Assembly (NCBI RefSeq): GCF_028583425.1
Contig: NC_072805.1
Coordinates: forward strand, 17,308,001 to 17,372,000
Direction of reading: 5' to 3'
From: Eublepharis macularius
Taxonomy: Eukaryota > Chordata > Lepidosauria > Squamata > Eublepharidae
Length of the DNA: 64,000 bases
The notes under the pieces were generated by a model. That model was not told where the DNA came from and did no database searches. It worked only from the letters and a program-made list of their open reading frames with translations. The position numbers were made by a program, and so were the translations under genes. Positions within the stretch are counted from its first letter, which is position 1. Each line of letters opens with the position of its first letter. Positions 12,886 to 25,122 of the stretch are shown one piece after another.

Positions 12886-12968
12886 ACTGGAAAGAAACTG
12901 CCCAGAACTGCAATGCAAGGCAGGGATAATTAGAAACTGCCCAGAACTGCAACGGGAGGCAGAGATAA
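12886..12968 (+). repeat. Tandem duplication, two units of about 38 bp
   Basis: GAAACTGCCCAGAACTGCAA occurs twice, each time followed by a GGCAGGGATAATTAG or GGCAGAGATAATTAG block. Confidence 0.8.
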
Positions 12969-13663
12969 TTAGAGCAAACAGAAGTGAATGAGAAAAGGGA
13001 GGTAGGATTTAAACTTATTAACATGACAGCATGTTAAGCTATAGGATTCAGTTCCTTAAAAAACAGAACAATGGAAACTTATGTCACCTTTAAAAATGAA
13101 TGTTTCTAAATATACCAGTGGAATAAGTCTTGTGGAGAAGGAACAGAAAGCCCAAGTAGGGTTATTCCAGAGAAGCATCAGTCTGTTTCCAAGCTTTAAG
13201 CTTTTGATGGGGTGGGGGGATGTAGATGCTTCTCCTCTTTATGAGTACCAGCTCATACAAGACCAGTATTTTTAGTCCCTTGCACTTCTTGCAAACTTTT
13301 GTACATCCTTGTTTGGCTCTCAGACTTAAGATACAAGGTGCCATGATCAAAGTTTCCTGCATACTTAAAAAAATACCGTTCAGGAGGAAGAGTTTGGAGG
13401 CTTTGAAATGTCATGGTCTGTGGGAATGGGAGGAGGAGCAAGAATGGAGAATTGAATGATGGGAAAACATGCATGTTGTAACTTCATCAAAACTAATTTT
13501 CTTTCAATAGATATGTATAAATTAACAGAATACAAATTTTATTAAAATAAATAAAATACAAATATCTAGCTTATTTTCCATAACTTGCTATTTTCCATAA
13601 CTTGCAGTTTTTCTATGAGCAGAATCCCATATCTCGGCTTTGAGGTGTTTTATGAGTCATATT

Positions 13664-14418
13664 TAGACATGGGCACGAACAAAAAAAATTTAATGAACCA
13701 GCAGTTCATGGTTCGGTGCCACTGCCGAACCCGAACTAACGAACTGAAACGAACATTTTCTGCTGATGAACTGGTTCGTGGTTCGTGGGCGTCAGAACGG
13801 CCCCTGTTGGACTTAGAGAGCCCATATTCCCAGGGACTGTTTAGCAGGCTCTCCTCCAGCCGGCACCCAATTTTGGTCAAGATTGCAATAGGGATCTTGG
13901 AGTTATACCTTCTCCAGTCCAAGGCCTCCAGGAAACTCCCATTCGATACAATTAGAGCCACCAGTTGACGTTGGCCCAGTGTACAAGGGGTTGGCTGTCA
14001 GAACTGCCTATCAGGGTTTGCAGGGATGAGATTGGAGTGCCCATGGCTACAGAACACCCCCCTTCCCCCTCCCTCCCCCTGGGTGTCTTCTCCCATGTAA
14101 CCAATTGTAACCAATTTGCAGCTCAATGATTGGAAGTAAGACCTGCCGATCAAGGTAAACTGGGCTTCGATTCTGGTTTCCAGGGTGACAGAAGGAGTGC
14201 AGACAGAGTTCAGGCATTCCCCCAGCTCCATTTCCAAGGGAATTGATTGATGGCCTGACTGTCTGGCTTCACGAACCACGGGCGAACGCAACAAACCAGG
14301 CTTTCCAACGAACGCTGGTTCATTGGCCATGGACCCTCACGAACCACCGGTTCACGAACAGACGATCAGGCAGTTCGTGGGTTTTTTTAGTTCGTAATGT
14401 GGTTCGTGCCCATGTCTA
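13664..14418. mobile_element. hAT-type non-autonomous transposon, 755 bp, 8-bp target duplication
   Basis: Ends are perfect inverted repeats TAGACATGGGCACGAAC, flanked by the identical 8 bases GTCATATT at 13656-13663 and 14419-14426. Both subterminal regions are dense in GAAC/GTTC units such as GGTTCGTGG, as seen in hAT elements where they bind transposase. No transposase frame was recognised in the interior. Confidence 0.85.
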
Positions 14419-14426
14419 GTCATATT

Positions 14427-15267
14427 TTCTTACACCTCCTTTGGTTGTCTTGGAGGTAACATGTATCAGCTGGATATTGCATGTTACAAATACCTCAGCT
14501 GAAATTTGAGGAACTTTCTTTATTTGTGCAGGACTAACAGCCCAGACATTCATTTCCATGGCAGACAGAAATACTTTAGCTGATAGAGCCTTTTATGTGG
14601 TTAGATGGACCCCCTGAATGGCTCAGCCTTTCAGTTCCTTTATTCTAGATGTGTCCTAGAAAACAGTGCAGCTAAATTAGCAGAGAATACAAAACATGAT
14701 TTTCATGGAAGGAATTTCTTCTAATATCAAATAGCAGAGGAGGTAGCTGTATTATTAAGGAATTGCATGGCTCCTTAAAAGGTTGGATCCAGCCAATTTT
14801 TTCACTCTACCGTACCTAATTCCTCTGCTTACTATAATGCTTGTCCCAGATGGCTTTTGCTGAAGAGGTCCCATGATCCTCAGCATAGCCTTTTGGTGGT
14901 TAAAGGGAAGCCCCTCCTCTCTTTTTCACCCGTAAAAATGCTGGTTGGATCCAGCACTATGACTATACATTACAAACATCACAGCCTACCATCTTGCATT
15001 TCATTGTGTATAGGCCCCATTCTTAGTCTAGGAGAGTTTCTGCCCCAATAGATCGATTTGTCTTTTAACATGCCACATTTGTTACCATAATATAACATTA
15101 ATGAAAGTGTAGAAGATATTAAGCAAATTAAAAGATTTGACAGTAGCACTTCTGGCTGTTACTCAGCAACCTGAGAGCATTTTTCAATTTATTTTCTTAG
15201 TGCATTTGTCCATTCACCGCAATCTCCATGTCTTCCACACTTCATCCACTTAATCTCTTTTCTGGCA
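14427..15267. other. No gene recognised
   Basis: Unique-looking AT-rich sequence between the hAT element and direct repeat A. Confidence 0.6.
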
Positions 15268-15332
15268 AAGTAGGGGTGATCCTCAAACAAGTTTGAGCAG
15301 AGGTTCCAGTAACACACTCCAACCTAACCCCA
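15268..15332 (+). repeat. Direct repeat A, copy 1
   Basis: GGGGTGATCCTCAAACAAG then TTTGAGCAGAGGTTCCAGTAA. It recurs at 16929-16991 in the same orientation, 1.66 kb away, with a few differences. Weak similarity extends upstream (CTCTTTTCTGGCAAAG). Confidence 0.7.
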
Positions 15333-15351
15333 TAGCATGTTTAGCAGTGCT

Positions 15352-15597
15352 ATTTATTTCTTTTATTTTACCTCATTTATACTCCACCTTTCTCCCCAGT
15401 GGGAACCCAGAGTGACTTACATCATTCTCTTCTCCTCTATTTTATCATTACAACAATCCTGTGTGATGTATGGTGAGGCTGAGTATACATGACTGGCCCA
15501 AGGTCACCCATCAAGCTTCCACAGCAGAGTGGGGATTCAAATCTGGGTCACCAAGATTCTAGTCTGACATTCCAACCAGTACATCACATTGGCTCAC
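15352..15597 (-). repeat. MIR-like SINE, nearly complete
   Basis: Forward text ACTCCACCTTTCTCCCCAG, ACAACAATCCTGTGTGATG, ACTGGCCCAAGGTCACCC, GTGGGGATTCAAATCTGGG and AACCAGTACATCACATTGGC. The longest MIR-like copy in the window. Confidence 0.75.
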
Positions 15598-15823
15598 TTC
15601 AGTTCTAAACAGCATTATGCATTTCTAAGTCCATTGATTTCCATGGATTTAGAAGGATGTTATTCTGGAAGAGTTGTTCTGAAAGCTATTTCATTATATG
15701 AAACCAAGGTCATTGTCTTTCTCATATACATCCAAATCCAACACATTCAATAGGACAGGTTTTGAAAATCTGGTGAAACTCTTGAACATGTAAAATGAAC
15801 ATCTCATCAATAAAACCAACATT

Positions 15824-15973
15824 GGGCATTTCCACACATATTGAATAATGCACTTTCAATGCACTTTCGCAATCCGTTTGAAGTGGATTTTGTGTTCCAC
15901 ACATGGAAAATCAGTTTCAAATGTTCACTAAAGAGTATTGAAAGTGGATTATCCAATGTGTGTGGAAGCAGCC
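15824..15973. mobile_element. Foldback MITE, TTGGATAATGCA subfamily, with ATT duplication
   Basis: 150 bp, the same length as the 59979 copy. Flanked by ATT at 15821-15823 and 15974-15976. Left arm GAATAATGCACTTTCAATGC, right arm its inverse. Confidence 0.83.
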
Positions 15974-16451
15974 ATTGTTTTATCTGCTGAGTGGTCCATA
16001 AGCTAACTTTGGCAATGGAGCTACGTGTCTGCTGTCTTTAATTCTTTTCTTGCCTTTAATGGTGGCTTCTTCCAAAAGTGGTCAGAACTCAAGGAAAAGC
16101 ATGCTTCCTTCTTTGACCTGTGTTATCTATGAGTGTAGAGTCTGCTGCTAAACCTAATTTCTCTCATTCTGCTGTCCTCATTGGTTGCTACTGCACTGCT
16201 GGGAAATTAGAAGAGAGAATCATCTCCCACATATACACATCATCCCAAAAGACTGAGGGAAAAGGTGTGGATTAGCATGCGGGCTAAGACAATGGGGGAA
16301 GCATCAGATGAGAAGAGTACATGACACACTGCCCCAATGCCAGCACTATAAGTGACCACCAGTTAGGTAGTTACAGTGATCTAAAGCAAGATCCAAACCG
16401 AAAGCCACATATTACCTTTTATTAGAACTGATTAAAATTACACAAAACAGT

Positions 16452-16600
16452 GGCTGATTCCGCACACGTTGGATAATGCACTTTCAATGCACTTTATCAA
16501 TCGTTTGAGGTGGATTTTTTGTTCCACATACAAAAAAATCCATTCCAAATGATCTATAAAGAGGATTGGAAGTGCATTATCCAACATGTGCAGAATCACT
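16452..16600. mobile_element. Foldback MITE, TTGGATAATGCA subfamily
   Basis: 149 bp, 480 bases from the copy at 15824 and in the same orientation. Terminal bases are eroded on the right (ATGTGCAGAATCAC). Confidence 0.78.
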
Positions 16601-16928
16601 CAGTCGTGCAAGCCTTTGAATCCTCCATAACTCCATCTTGCTGGAAGCTGACAGTCTAGTCTCTGACCATTGGTGTATGTGCACCAATTTTCCATGTACA
16701 TAAAATATAGTATGTGTACCTAAACCTCATTGTTTGTCTTTCCAGACTTCATTCCATTCCCACTCCATTCCAAGATTGGTCTCCCTTATACTTTGTTTTC
16801 CCTGAATTGATTGAGACAGTATCCCACCAAATAGACCCCAACAAATTAATTATAATCAAAAATATCATAAATATTGTGATCTCAGAAATATGAAAAAAAG
16901 ACTTCAGAGATCTCTTTTTCTGTAAACT

Positions 16929-16991
16929 AGGGGTGATCCTCAAACAAGTTTGAGTAGAGGCTCCAGTAATATACACCAACTGCTAACCCCC
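16929..16991 (+). repeat. Direct repeat A, copy 2
   Basis: GGGGTGATCCTCAAACAAG then TTTGAGTAGAGGCTCCAGTAA. Between the two copies lie a MIR-like SINE and two foldback MITEs. Confidence 0.7.
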
Positions 16992-17792
16992 CTATTGTGA
17001 CAGGACAAAAAACTTTGTGAGACTACCAGAGTTTTGTGCATTCTAAATACAGATTTGTTAAATTATGCTAGAGACACACATTCCCAATCTTGTCTGCACT
17101 GCACACAGCCAAATGTTAATCCAATGATTCAGTACCATTACACAATGAGAACAGCAATTAAAATTTGGAGATGGATTAAACCAAATTAAGGTTTACTGTC
17201 AACTCTAATTTGGGTTAATCCATGTTTTGCTCTCACTTTTTCCTCTTTCTCTTGGCACAAATGTTCCATTAAACTTCTCCCTGGGTCTAGGAATCCAGGG
17301 CGCTTTTGAAATCTAAAAAACTGTGTTGGAGGGGGAGGGGATTTGGAAAGGATGCTTTATTAGTCTGCTTCTATATGGAAATAAAACAATAAAGACACTA
17401 GAATGATACAGCAGATTCTGCAGCCCCCAAATAGTAATTCAGAGCAGACTCATCAAAGCCTGTAATAAAAAAGGTGGATTTTTGCAGCCCTTTTGGAATG
17501 TGATAAAAAATAAGCTAGTCCTGGTTTCCATAGGGAGGTAATTCCCGAGCTTTAGGACTATTGCAGTCAAGGCCCTGCTCCTCTCTATCACCAGTTTTAT
17601 CCACATAACAAAGTTAGGCCTAATTAGAAAACCTCAACAGGGCTCTTGACTGTGAGAGATGGTCTCTCACCCTTCTGTGCTTGCTACTTCTTTGCACTCC
17701 CGTCAGCTAAGTTTCTTCCAATAGAGGAAAATGAGGAAGAAACACACGGGATTCTTTGAAATCATATTATTTTCAAGCACTATTGCTGAGTA

Positions 17793-17848
17793 TTTTCAAG
17801 AGGTGCCGGAACTCCGTTCCCCCGCGTTCCCCCTGAAAAAAAGCCCTG
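17793..17848. mobile_element. hAT MITE, CAGGGCTTTTTTT family, end fragment
   Basis: Only the last 56 bases survive: CAAGAGGTGCCGGAACTCCG followed by the terminal GAAAAAAAGCCCTG. Confidence 0.75.
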
Positions 17849-20800
17849 CTTTTTTGGTTTGGTTTTGTGTTCCCTCACTCTAGTTAGCCCTCTTCCCTCT
17901 TTGTCTGTGTGTTTATATTATATTTTATTTAACTTCTTTAAATATTACATATTTTCAGACCTTTTCAAAGTCTGAAAGTTTTAATATTTACCACCCTGGG
18001 GTCCCTGATTGGGAAGGAAAGGCAACCTAGAAATCTTTTAAATGAATAATTCTTTTGTTTCCCATTCACAACCACCATGTGCAGCAGATAAGGTTAGTTA
18101 GAGAAGCCCAATTCATACCTGAGTTGCGATTTAAATCCATGTATTGCCTCTAGCACTGTGGCTCAGTTGGCCCAGGCCGCAAGGTATGTTTTTCTTCACA
18201 GGGGGAGGGATCTGCTCATTCCAGAAGGTGGGACCCCAGGGGAACAAAAGACCCACAGAAATGAGAGCACTCTGGAGCTAGGTGGTGGTGTTTTCTTGGC
18301 TCAAAAGGCTATTAAAATACAGGAGTAGATCTCATACTCTTCAGTCATGAGGTGGAGGCAGAGAAGCCACTTCATGGTCCCTCTGTCTTAGCTTAAATTA
18401 AGAAACCACAAGAACTTGCAAGTAACAAAAAGAGATCTGTATCTTTCAGTGTTCTTATTGAGGTGGCAAGCTTGTGCCTGGGCTGCCTCACAAAGCCTCA
18501 TCATACATAAACATCAATTCCCTCTGACAGAGAAATGTCATGGAAAAGCCTTCTTCCTGACAAGCTAGCTTTTTATGTTGAGGCACTATGGAGGGACTTT
18601 TACAGTGCAGTTCTTCCTGAGAGTAAGTCCCATTGAATAGACCTGAGTTGGATTCTTAGTGGACCAGCTTAGGATTGTCCTCTGGCCGTTGGGTTAGAGG
18701 ATCTAGTTTGAAATCCCTGATCAGTCACGACTCTCACTAGCTGACTTACCTCACAGGGTTATTCTGAGGAAAAAGAGAGGGAGAATAAAACCATGGAGTG
18801 CCGCTCTGTGCTCCTTGACGGAATGGTAGGAGAGTGACTACAGCACTTTTAACATACATTTAAGAAGTCAGTGTTCATCATCAGACCTGGATCAGGAGAT
18901 TTAGGTTAACATTTGGTAACTACAAAGCAGTGGGGGTGGGAAAATGCAAGTCATAGTAACGGAAGGTGCTCTTTCCCCATACACAGCAGGCTTCCAGTGC
19001 AACATTCTCTCCTCAGCTACTTTTCCTTTCAATGTTGTGAACCTCTAGATCTTGGGAGGCGGAAGTACCTAAGGTAGAGAGGATTGCAGGGACAAGTGGA
19101 CAGGGAAAAGGTTATATACTGCTACCTTGGTTGCAGCTGGTACCACCTTCCTACCACCTTGCAGCTGTTTGGCAGCCAACCCATATTCCTATAGTGTGGT
19201 CTGCTGCTAAACCTCTAATTTGGCCTTCACAAAAGCTCAGTTTCTGGGGTTTGTAAGGGCACCTATAATGCAGCCAAAGTCATTTCAGGTCACTTTTCAT
19301 TTTGCAGCATTGCCATGCACCTATTTCAGGATTAATTAATACAGAGTATAAGGATAAGAGATCTCTCTCTTCAAACTTCCTCTCTGGACAGGCAGTGTTC
19401 ATGCTTGCTGAGGGACAGAGAAAGAGGAAACCAGACAAGATCCTCTAGAACAGTTTAAAAATTAACTCCCATATTAACAAAAGGAGCGGGGGGAGTCAAA
19501 AGAAATTCCCTCTAGAACTAGGTCATAACTCCCAATAGACCATTCTAACAAACATTGTTATCTTGTGTGTAATGCAAAGCAAATTGGCCAAGCCTTTCAT
19601 TGTAAAGTCAAATGGCCTTTGTTCGTACTCTAAATAAGGCTGTTTATTCATCTCTGGCGGCCATCTTTAATCTAAAATGAAAGAACATCATAATCTATAC
19701 TCAAACAAGTAACTATATTCAGTGGAGTTTATATCCACAGTGAAGTACTTCCCTTCCAGCTTTCAATTACAAGGAGGGGAAAAAAAACCTTTATCCTTAT
19801 ATGAACCATGTATTAAGATCCACCTAGTTCAGATGAGGTAAAATAAAGCCTAGAGGCTGTAAAGGACATTTTGTGGGTTTTAGTCATCACTTAACTATGC
19901 TGAACCCAGTGCTTAAAGAAACCATCTTCACCTTTACTTCTGGATAATATTGCCACTTCTCAGAGTTGTCATATTGACTGGGGAAAAGAATTTCTACTCA
20001 GAATCGGGGCACAGGATTGCAGACACAGGGTAAAACTTGAGGAGAAAATCTTCACTTAAATGTTTATTTGGGTGGAGGAGGAAAACAATTTAGAGGAAGA
20101 GAAAACAACATTTTTGAAGGGAGAAATGCTTATTAACACTTGTGGGGAAAGAACTCTTTGGAGAGGAGCAGCACTTTGGTGGGAGGTGGAAAATTTATAG
20201 AAAAGGAAGATTTTAATGTCTGCGCTTCAGTGAAAAGATTGCAGCCAATGGGATCTCTGAAACATGCGTGAAAAAGGAGTCTTGCCTTCCCCTTAGATCC
20301 ATGGCATGAGAATGTGTACTGTATGTCCACGGGATGTGGGGTGGGGGGGACACTTCCCATCCCTGGAAACTCCGAATGTATTGAAATACGCTGTTTGATG
20401 TATGAAAAGTCAGAAGCATTGGTACCTCTACTCATCAGTGTGGATCTCTAAATTCATTGATAGCCAAAGAATTTTAGCAGCTTCTGGGTGGAAAATCCAG
20501 CTCCCTGTCTCTACTCTGGGAGAGCCGCAACTGTGTGTGGAACCCGGCATAGTCAGTATTCGTTAACTCTTCTTCTGTTTGTCTCCAGTAAATCTCATGA
20601 GGTAAGGATACCAGGGAAGTACACCTTCCTTTATTGCACTTTCATTTTCCTTTTTAGGCTCATGGTAGTGGGCTTGTCACAGGCAATGGTTATTATGTTC
20701 TATCTGGAGAGGTGGAACTGGTAAAGGGCACAGAAGAAGAGGAGGAGGAGGAGGTCAGAGCACAGAGGAGGGTGGGTGAGTGGTTCTGGCCCGGGTGCAG

Positions 20801-21067
20801 GCATGAAGGGAGGAGAAGGATACAGTTTACTGGAACCCAGAGATCCGGGGTGCCAGCTCTGTTTGCAACCCCATTATGTAGAAGGGAGAAAACAACCTGA
20901 GGCTAAATTGTAGATCGTGGTTGAGGACATTTCTGGAAACATATTTCCATAAATCTATGACATGTAGTTATGTGGGGCATCCCAATCTTGTTAGATTTCT
21001 CAGAGATGAGACATTTAATTCTTAAAAAGACAATAGTTGTAAAATTGCTGGAGGCAATGTGTGTGTG
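17849..21067. other. Long stretch without gene or clear repeat
   Basis: Over 3 kb with only one doubtful MIR-like fragment (18700) and a GAGGAGGAGGAGG tract near 20740. It has the lowest repeat density in the window, so a diverged enhancer or non-coding exon could be hidden here. I see no signal that proves one. Confidence 0.5.
18700..18795 (+). repeat. Possible MIR-like SINE fragment
   Basis: GTTTGAAATCCCTGATC and CTTACCTCACAGGGTTATTCTG followed by a decayed GAGG-AAA stretch. Confidence 0.4.
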
Positions 21068-21190
21068 GGGGTGTGTGTTATGCATCTTCAAGTCACTTCC
21101 AACTCATGCGACCCTATGAATTAACAATCTCCAAAATAGCCTATCATGAACAACCTGTAAAAAAATGTAGCGGTGCTCAGTTGCCCCAGC
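21068..21190. repeat. SINE tail fragment
   Basis: TCAAGTCACTTCCAACTCATG then CGACCCTATGAATTAACAATC, the common 3' body of squamate SINEs, without a recognisable promoter head. Confidence 0.5.
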
Positions 21191-22741
21191 CCAAGCCTGT
21201 TGATTTCAGGAAGTTAAGACTGGAGTGACTCTGCATTGGATTGAATGATCATCAGCATCATAAAGCACACTGTAATATTTGCTACCGCAAGCTTTGCAAA
21301 ATGATGTCATCGGAGCCCGAAATGTGGAATAAACACATTTTACTTAACACAGATGGTGCCTTGGAATAATTTGCTGTGTTCCCTGGAACTGCTTTCTTCT
21401 AAGCACACACTTCCATTCCTATAATCATTACACACTCCCTGATCAAACAGTTATGCTTCACTGCAATGACTGCATTTGTAGCTACAATGACATCTTATTG
21501 CCCAATGGCAGGTTAGGCAAGTCTATCTGGCTTTGCTGCCCGTCTGAAAAAAAAGTTGATAACATTAGATATACAGCTGGCTCCTGGGTGCCCCAACACT
21601 TTAGAGAAACCACAGAGGCACACCCAATCCCACCATGCCTGTCCTTGCTGCATAGCACTAGGTTGACACATCAACCCTTGCAGGTACAGCCAGATTGAGA
21701 GAAGTCTTTGGAAGGTTTCCAACACCAGCCGACCATCACAGCTTGGGAACTGCCAAATGGAGGCAGCTTGTGTCCCTAAGAGCCGCCATGCCAACAAATA
21801 GGAATAATACAGAGTACTTTTGGAGTCTTCATAAACACCAGGAATTTAAAATTGGCTACCTACAGTTATGATATCATATCATTATGTTACCCTGATTGTT
21901 TGGGATTGTGCAATCAGGGAGAAGAAAATGTCAACAGAGCAGGCTGTGAACAGCACACAAAAGAAAAAAATTAAATTAGTTTTTTGGGGAACGTTTTGCG
22001 CTCATCAAGACCCCCTTCTTTTCACGCAGTGTTTTGTGGACTGAAATTCAGTACAGCCATAAATCTGTTCATTTCCTCAAGCAATGATAATGATCATCCT
22101 CTAAAATCTTTTATTGGCGCAGTGTCTCGTATCCTATGATGCTGCTCACCCAAGTTTGAAATCTTCCTCTGACCCAAGGAGCCTTCCTCTTCTGTCACTG
22201 GAAGGCTCTTGGGGCTGGAGGAAAGCTGTAAACTCAGCTAGCAAGATTGAACTATGGAATACAGGCTAGTAGATTTCACATCACTGGAGAACTGAAACTC
22301 GTCTAATGCCCCTCGTTGAATTTATAACTGAGGCGAGATTTGGATCATATATCCTTAGCCACTGCAATACAGCAGCTCTAAAATTTGCACAGGCTCCTAG
22401 TATATTGCAATAATAAAGCTATTCCACACATTATTTCCTCTTCCTGCATGGATATGACCTTTATACAGAGAAAACTGTGTTCACTTCAAAGTATGGAGAA
22501 AGTGCATGGGGCACTTTCCACGATGGTTGGGAAGCTGCTGGCCAAAAGCTGCCTCCTAGCTCTATTATTCAAAGATTACTGCCTTTGTATATGGAGGTTC
22601 CCTTTACTCACCATGGCCAATAACCATTGATAGAGTTCAGCTCCATAAATCTGCCTAGCCCCCTTTTAAAGCCCTGTATTCTAGCGTCCATCACTACCTC
22701 TACCGGCAGTGAATTTAACAATTTAATTTCAGGTTGAGTAA
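21190..22741. other. No gene recognised
   Basis: Overlapping 80-95 codon frames on both strands at 21453-21797 have no domain. Confidence 0.55.
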
Positions 22742-22990
22742 AGGAGGACTGCCCTGACCTGGATAGCCCAGGTGAGCCTGATCTCGGCAGATCTCAGAAG
22801 CTAAGCAGGGTTGGCCTTGGTTAGTAATTGGATGGGAGACTTCCAAGGAAGACCAGGGTTGCAGAGACAGGCAATGCCAAACTATCTCTGTTAGTTTCTT
22901 GCCATGAAAACCCCTCCAGAGGTCGCCATAAGTCTGCTTTGACTTGAGGGCACCACACACACACAAACACACACACACACACAAAGGAGG
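22742..22990 (+). repeat. 5S-rRNA-derived SINE with CA-repeat tail
   Basis: GCCTGATCTCGGCAGATCTCAG, AAGCTAAGCAGGGTTGG and AATTGGATGGGAGAC follow the internal promoter region of 5S rRNA. The body then reads AGGCAATGCCAAACTATCTC, and a (CA)n tract ends it near 22985. Best preserved 5S SINE in the window. Confidence 0.85.
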
Positions 22991-23544
22991 ACTATCTTGT
23001 CCAGCCTGCATTAATTGTTCATCAATTGTCCATCAACATCATTGGGTGCTATCCACGTTCTACTATTATAGAAGAAAGAGAAAAAAGTTGTCTCTGCCCA
23101 CTTTCTTCACCCTGTGCATAATTTTATAGACCTCTATCATATCTCCCTCTTCCCCCTCCCCTTAGTCATCTTTTTTTCTGAACTGAGAACTTCCTAAGTT
23201 TCACAGAACCCAGCGTGCTAAATCTTAAGGCTCTTCCGTAGATTTGGAATCTCATGGTTCACGAGGTAATTGCTCAAGAATGTCTGAAACTTTGCCACAA
23301 ATTCAAGAAGAGGACCCATTATTGCCGCAACTGTTTACATTAGCAAGAGACAATGGTTTGCTATTGTGTGGCGCTCTAGATGTTTGTTATGCAACAGCCA
23401 GACTTCATGAGAGGCTCCATTATAAGTTTTAAACCTATTTCTCACTTCCCAGCTTTGCTTTCTCAACCTATGCAACCAGCTTCTCATACTGTCCGGTTTC
23501 CTCTGGATTTACTTAGGAACTGGATGCAGTTATATAGGTTTAAA

Positions 23545-23868
23545 TCCAGAGTAGTAAAGGTAAAGGTAGTAAAGTCCCCTGTGCAAGCACCGAGTCATTA
23601 CTGACCCATGGGGGGACGTCACACCACGACGTTTTCTTGGCAGACTTTTTACAGGGTGGTTTGCCATTGCCTTCCCCAGTCATCTACACTTTACCCCCAG
23701 TAAACTGGGTACTCATTTTACCAACCTTGGAAGGATGGAAGGCTGAGTCAACCTTGAGCCAGCTACCTGAACCCGGCTTCTGCCAGGATCGAACTCAGGT
23801 CCTGAACAGAGCTTGGGCTGCAGTACTGCAGCTTACCACTCTGCGCCACGGGGCTACTATAAATCCAG
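23545..23868 (-). repeat. tRNA-headed SINE, Sauria-SINE type
   Basis: On the minus strand it opens with GTAGCCCCGTGGCGCAGAGTG (A box) and has GAGTTCGATCCTGGC (B box) about 55 bases later. It continues with GGCTCAAGGTTGACTCAGCC and ends in a TACCTTTACCTTTAC tail. The head is tRNA-derived but the whole is a SINE, not a tRNA gene. Confidence 0.8.
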
Positions 23869-24087
23869 AGTAGCTGATCAGCAATGTCTTCATTCATTAG
23901 CAGTTAGTCAAGGCAAGAAAGACAACCTTTTTTCGCTTGGTCACCTCATGGTGGAAGAACCATAATTCAGTGGCAGAGGATACATCTGTCCTGCAGAAAC
24001 TATCTGGTTCATTCTTCGGCACTGTTAAAGGATCTCAAGTAACAGCTGCTGGAAAAAACCTCTGAGTCTTCAGGGAGCTATTTAGTT

Positions 24088-24662
24088 ATTTATTTAAAAC
24101 ATTTATATAGCGTCTCTTCCAAGATCCGCTTAAGGTGGCTTACAAAATAAGACAAGATAAAATCATTTTAAAAAATCAAATCATTAACATTTGCAACCAT
24201 TAGAAAGCCAGCCAATAAAAGCCCAGAAGCTTAAAACATTTGGCAGCCTGAATTATCCTCATAACAGTCCTCAGGCAACGGAAAGATTGTAATGATTTAA
24301 AAAATCAAATTCCTAAGTTCAAAGCCTGGGTAAAAAGAAATGTTTTGGCCTGGCACCTAAAAGAGAGTAGGGTAGATGTCAGGTAAATTTCAAGTGGAGA
24401 GCATTCCAGGAGACCATGGTGGAACCACCACTGAAAAGGCGTTGTCTTTCGTCACCACCCACCTCAGTTCTGCAGGCCAGGGCACAGAGAGCAGAACTGG
24501 CGAAGAGGATCTTAACTGGTGGGTTGGATAGTATAGGAGGAGGCCGTTGTCCCCTGTCCCCAAACCTTTTAGGGCTTTATAGGTGAGAACCAGCATTTTG
24601 AATTGTACCCAGAAACAGACAGGCACAAGGTGCAGCAGATCTTTCAACACAGAGCTCATTTG
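24088..24662 (-). repeat. L2/CR1-group LINE ORF2 C-terminus and 3' end
   Basis: Minus-strand reading FWVQFKMLVLTYKALKGLG, the same region as LVLTFKALSGLG of the long LINE in intron 4. The 3' end is TTTTGTAAGCCACCTTAAGC with TAAATAAATAACTAAA. Confidence 0.8.
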
Positions 24663-25002
24663 CTCTCTATAACCTGCCCCCTACAATAGCCTCCGTGTTC
24701 CCCAACCCAAATCGCAGCAGATTTAATTTGGGCTTCTGCATGATAGTCGTGCTTCTGCTGACCTTCCGCCAGTTCTCCCCAGCATTGCTGTAATTTTTCT
24801 CAAACCTGCTTTGATGCAATCTTTACTGGAGGGTTTTGCCCAAAGTGAGTTAGGGAGAGTGTGCAGGGGGAGACGCCACAGCTGGCAGGCACCATTCTCC
24901 CCCCTCCCACACATACACACACCACTACCACCAGCCTTTTTTGCTAGACTTTTGAAAGATGATCAGTAGTACTGTTTTAACATTATAGCAAAAGTAACAT
25001 TC

Positions 25003-25122
25003 GATTTACATACCACCCTTCAGCACAACTTAACAATCACTCAGAGAAGTTTACAAAGCATGTTATTATTATCCTCACAACAATCACCCTGTGAGGTGGG
25101 TGGGGCTGAGAGAGCACTGAGA
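25003..25122 (-). repeat. MIR-like SINE, 3' half
   Basis: ATCCTCACAACAATCACCC and TGTGAGGTGGGTGGGGCTG in forward text. The part with the tRNA-like boxes is gone. Confidence 0.6.

Noticed and set aside
22742-22870. A 5S rRNA gene
   Set aside because: The match covers only part of 5S and is followed by a SINE body and CA tail, with further copies in the window.
23790-23868. A tRNA gene on the minus strand
   Set aside because: A- and B-box-like words are present, but it continues into a SINE body and lacks a proper acceptor stem.
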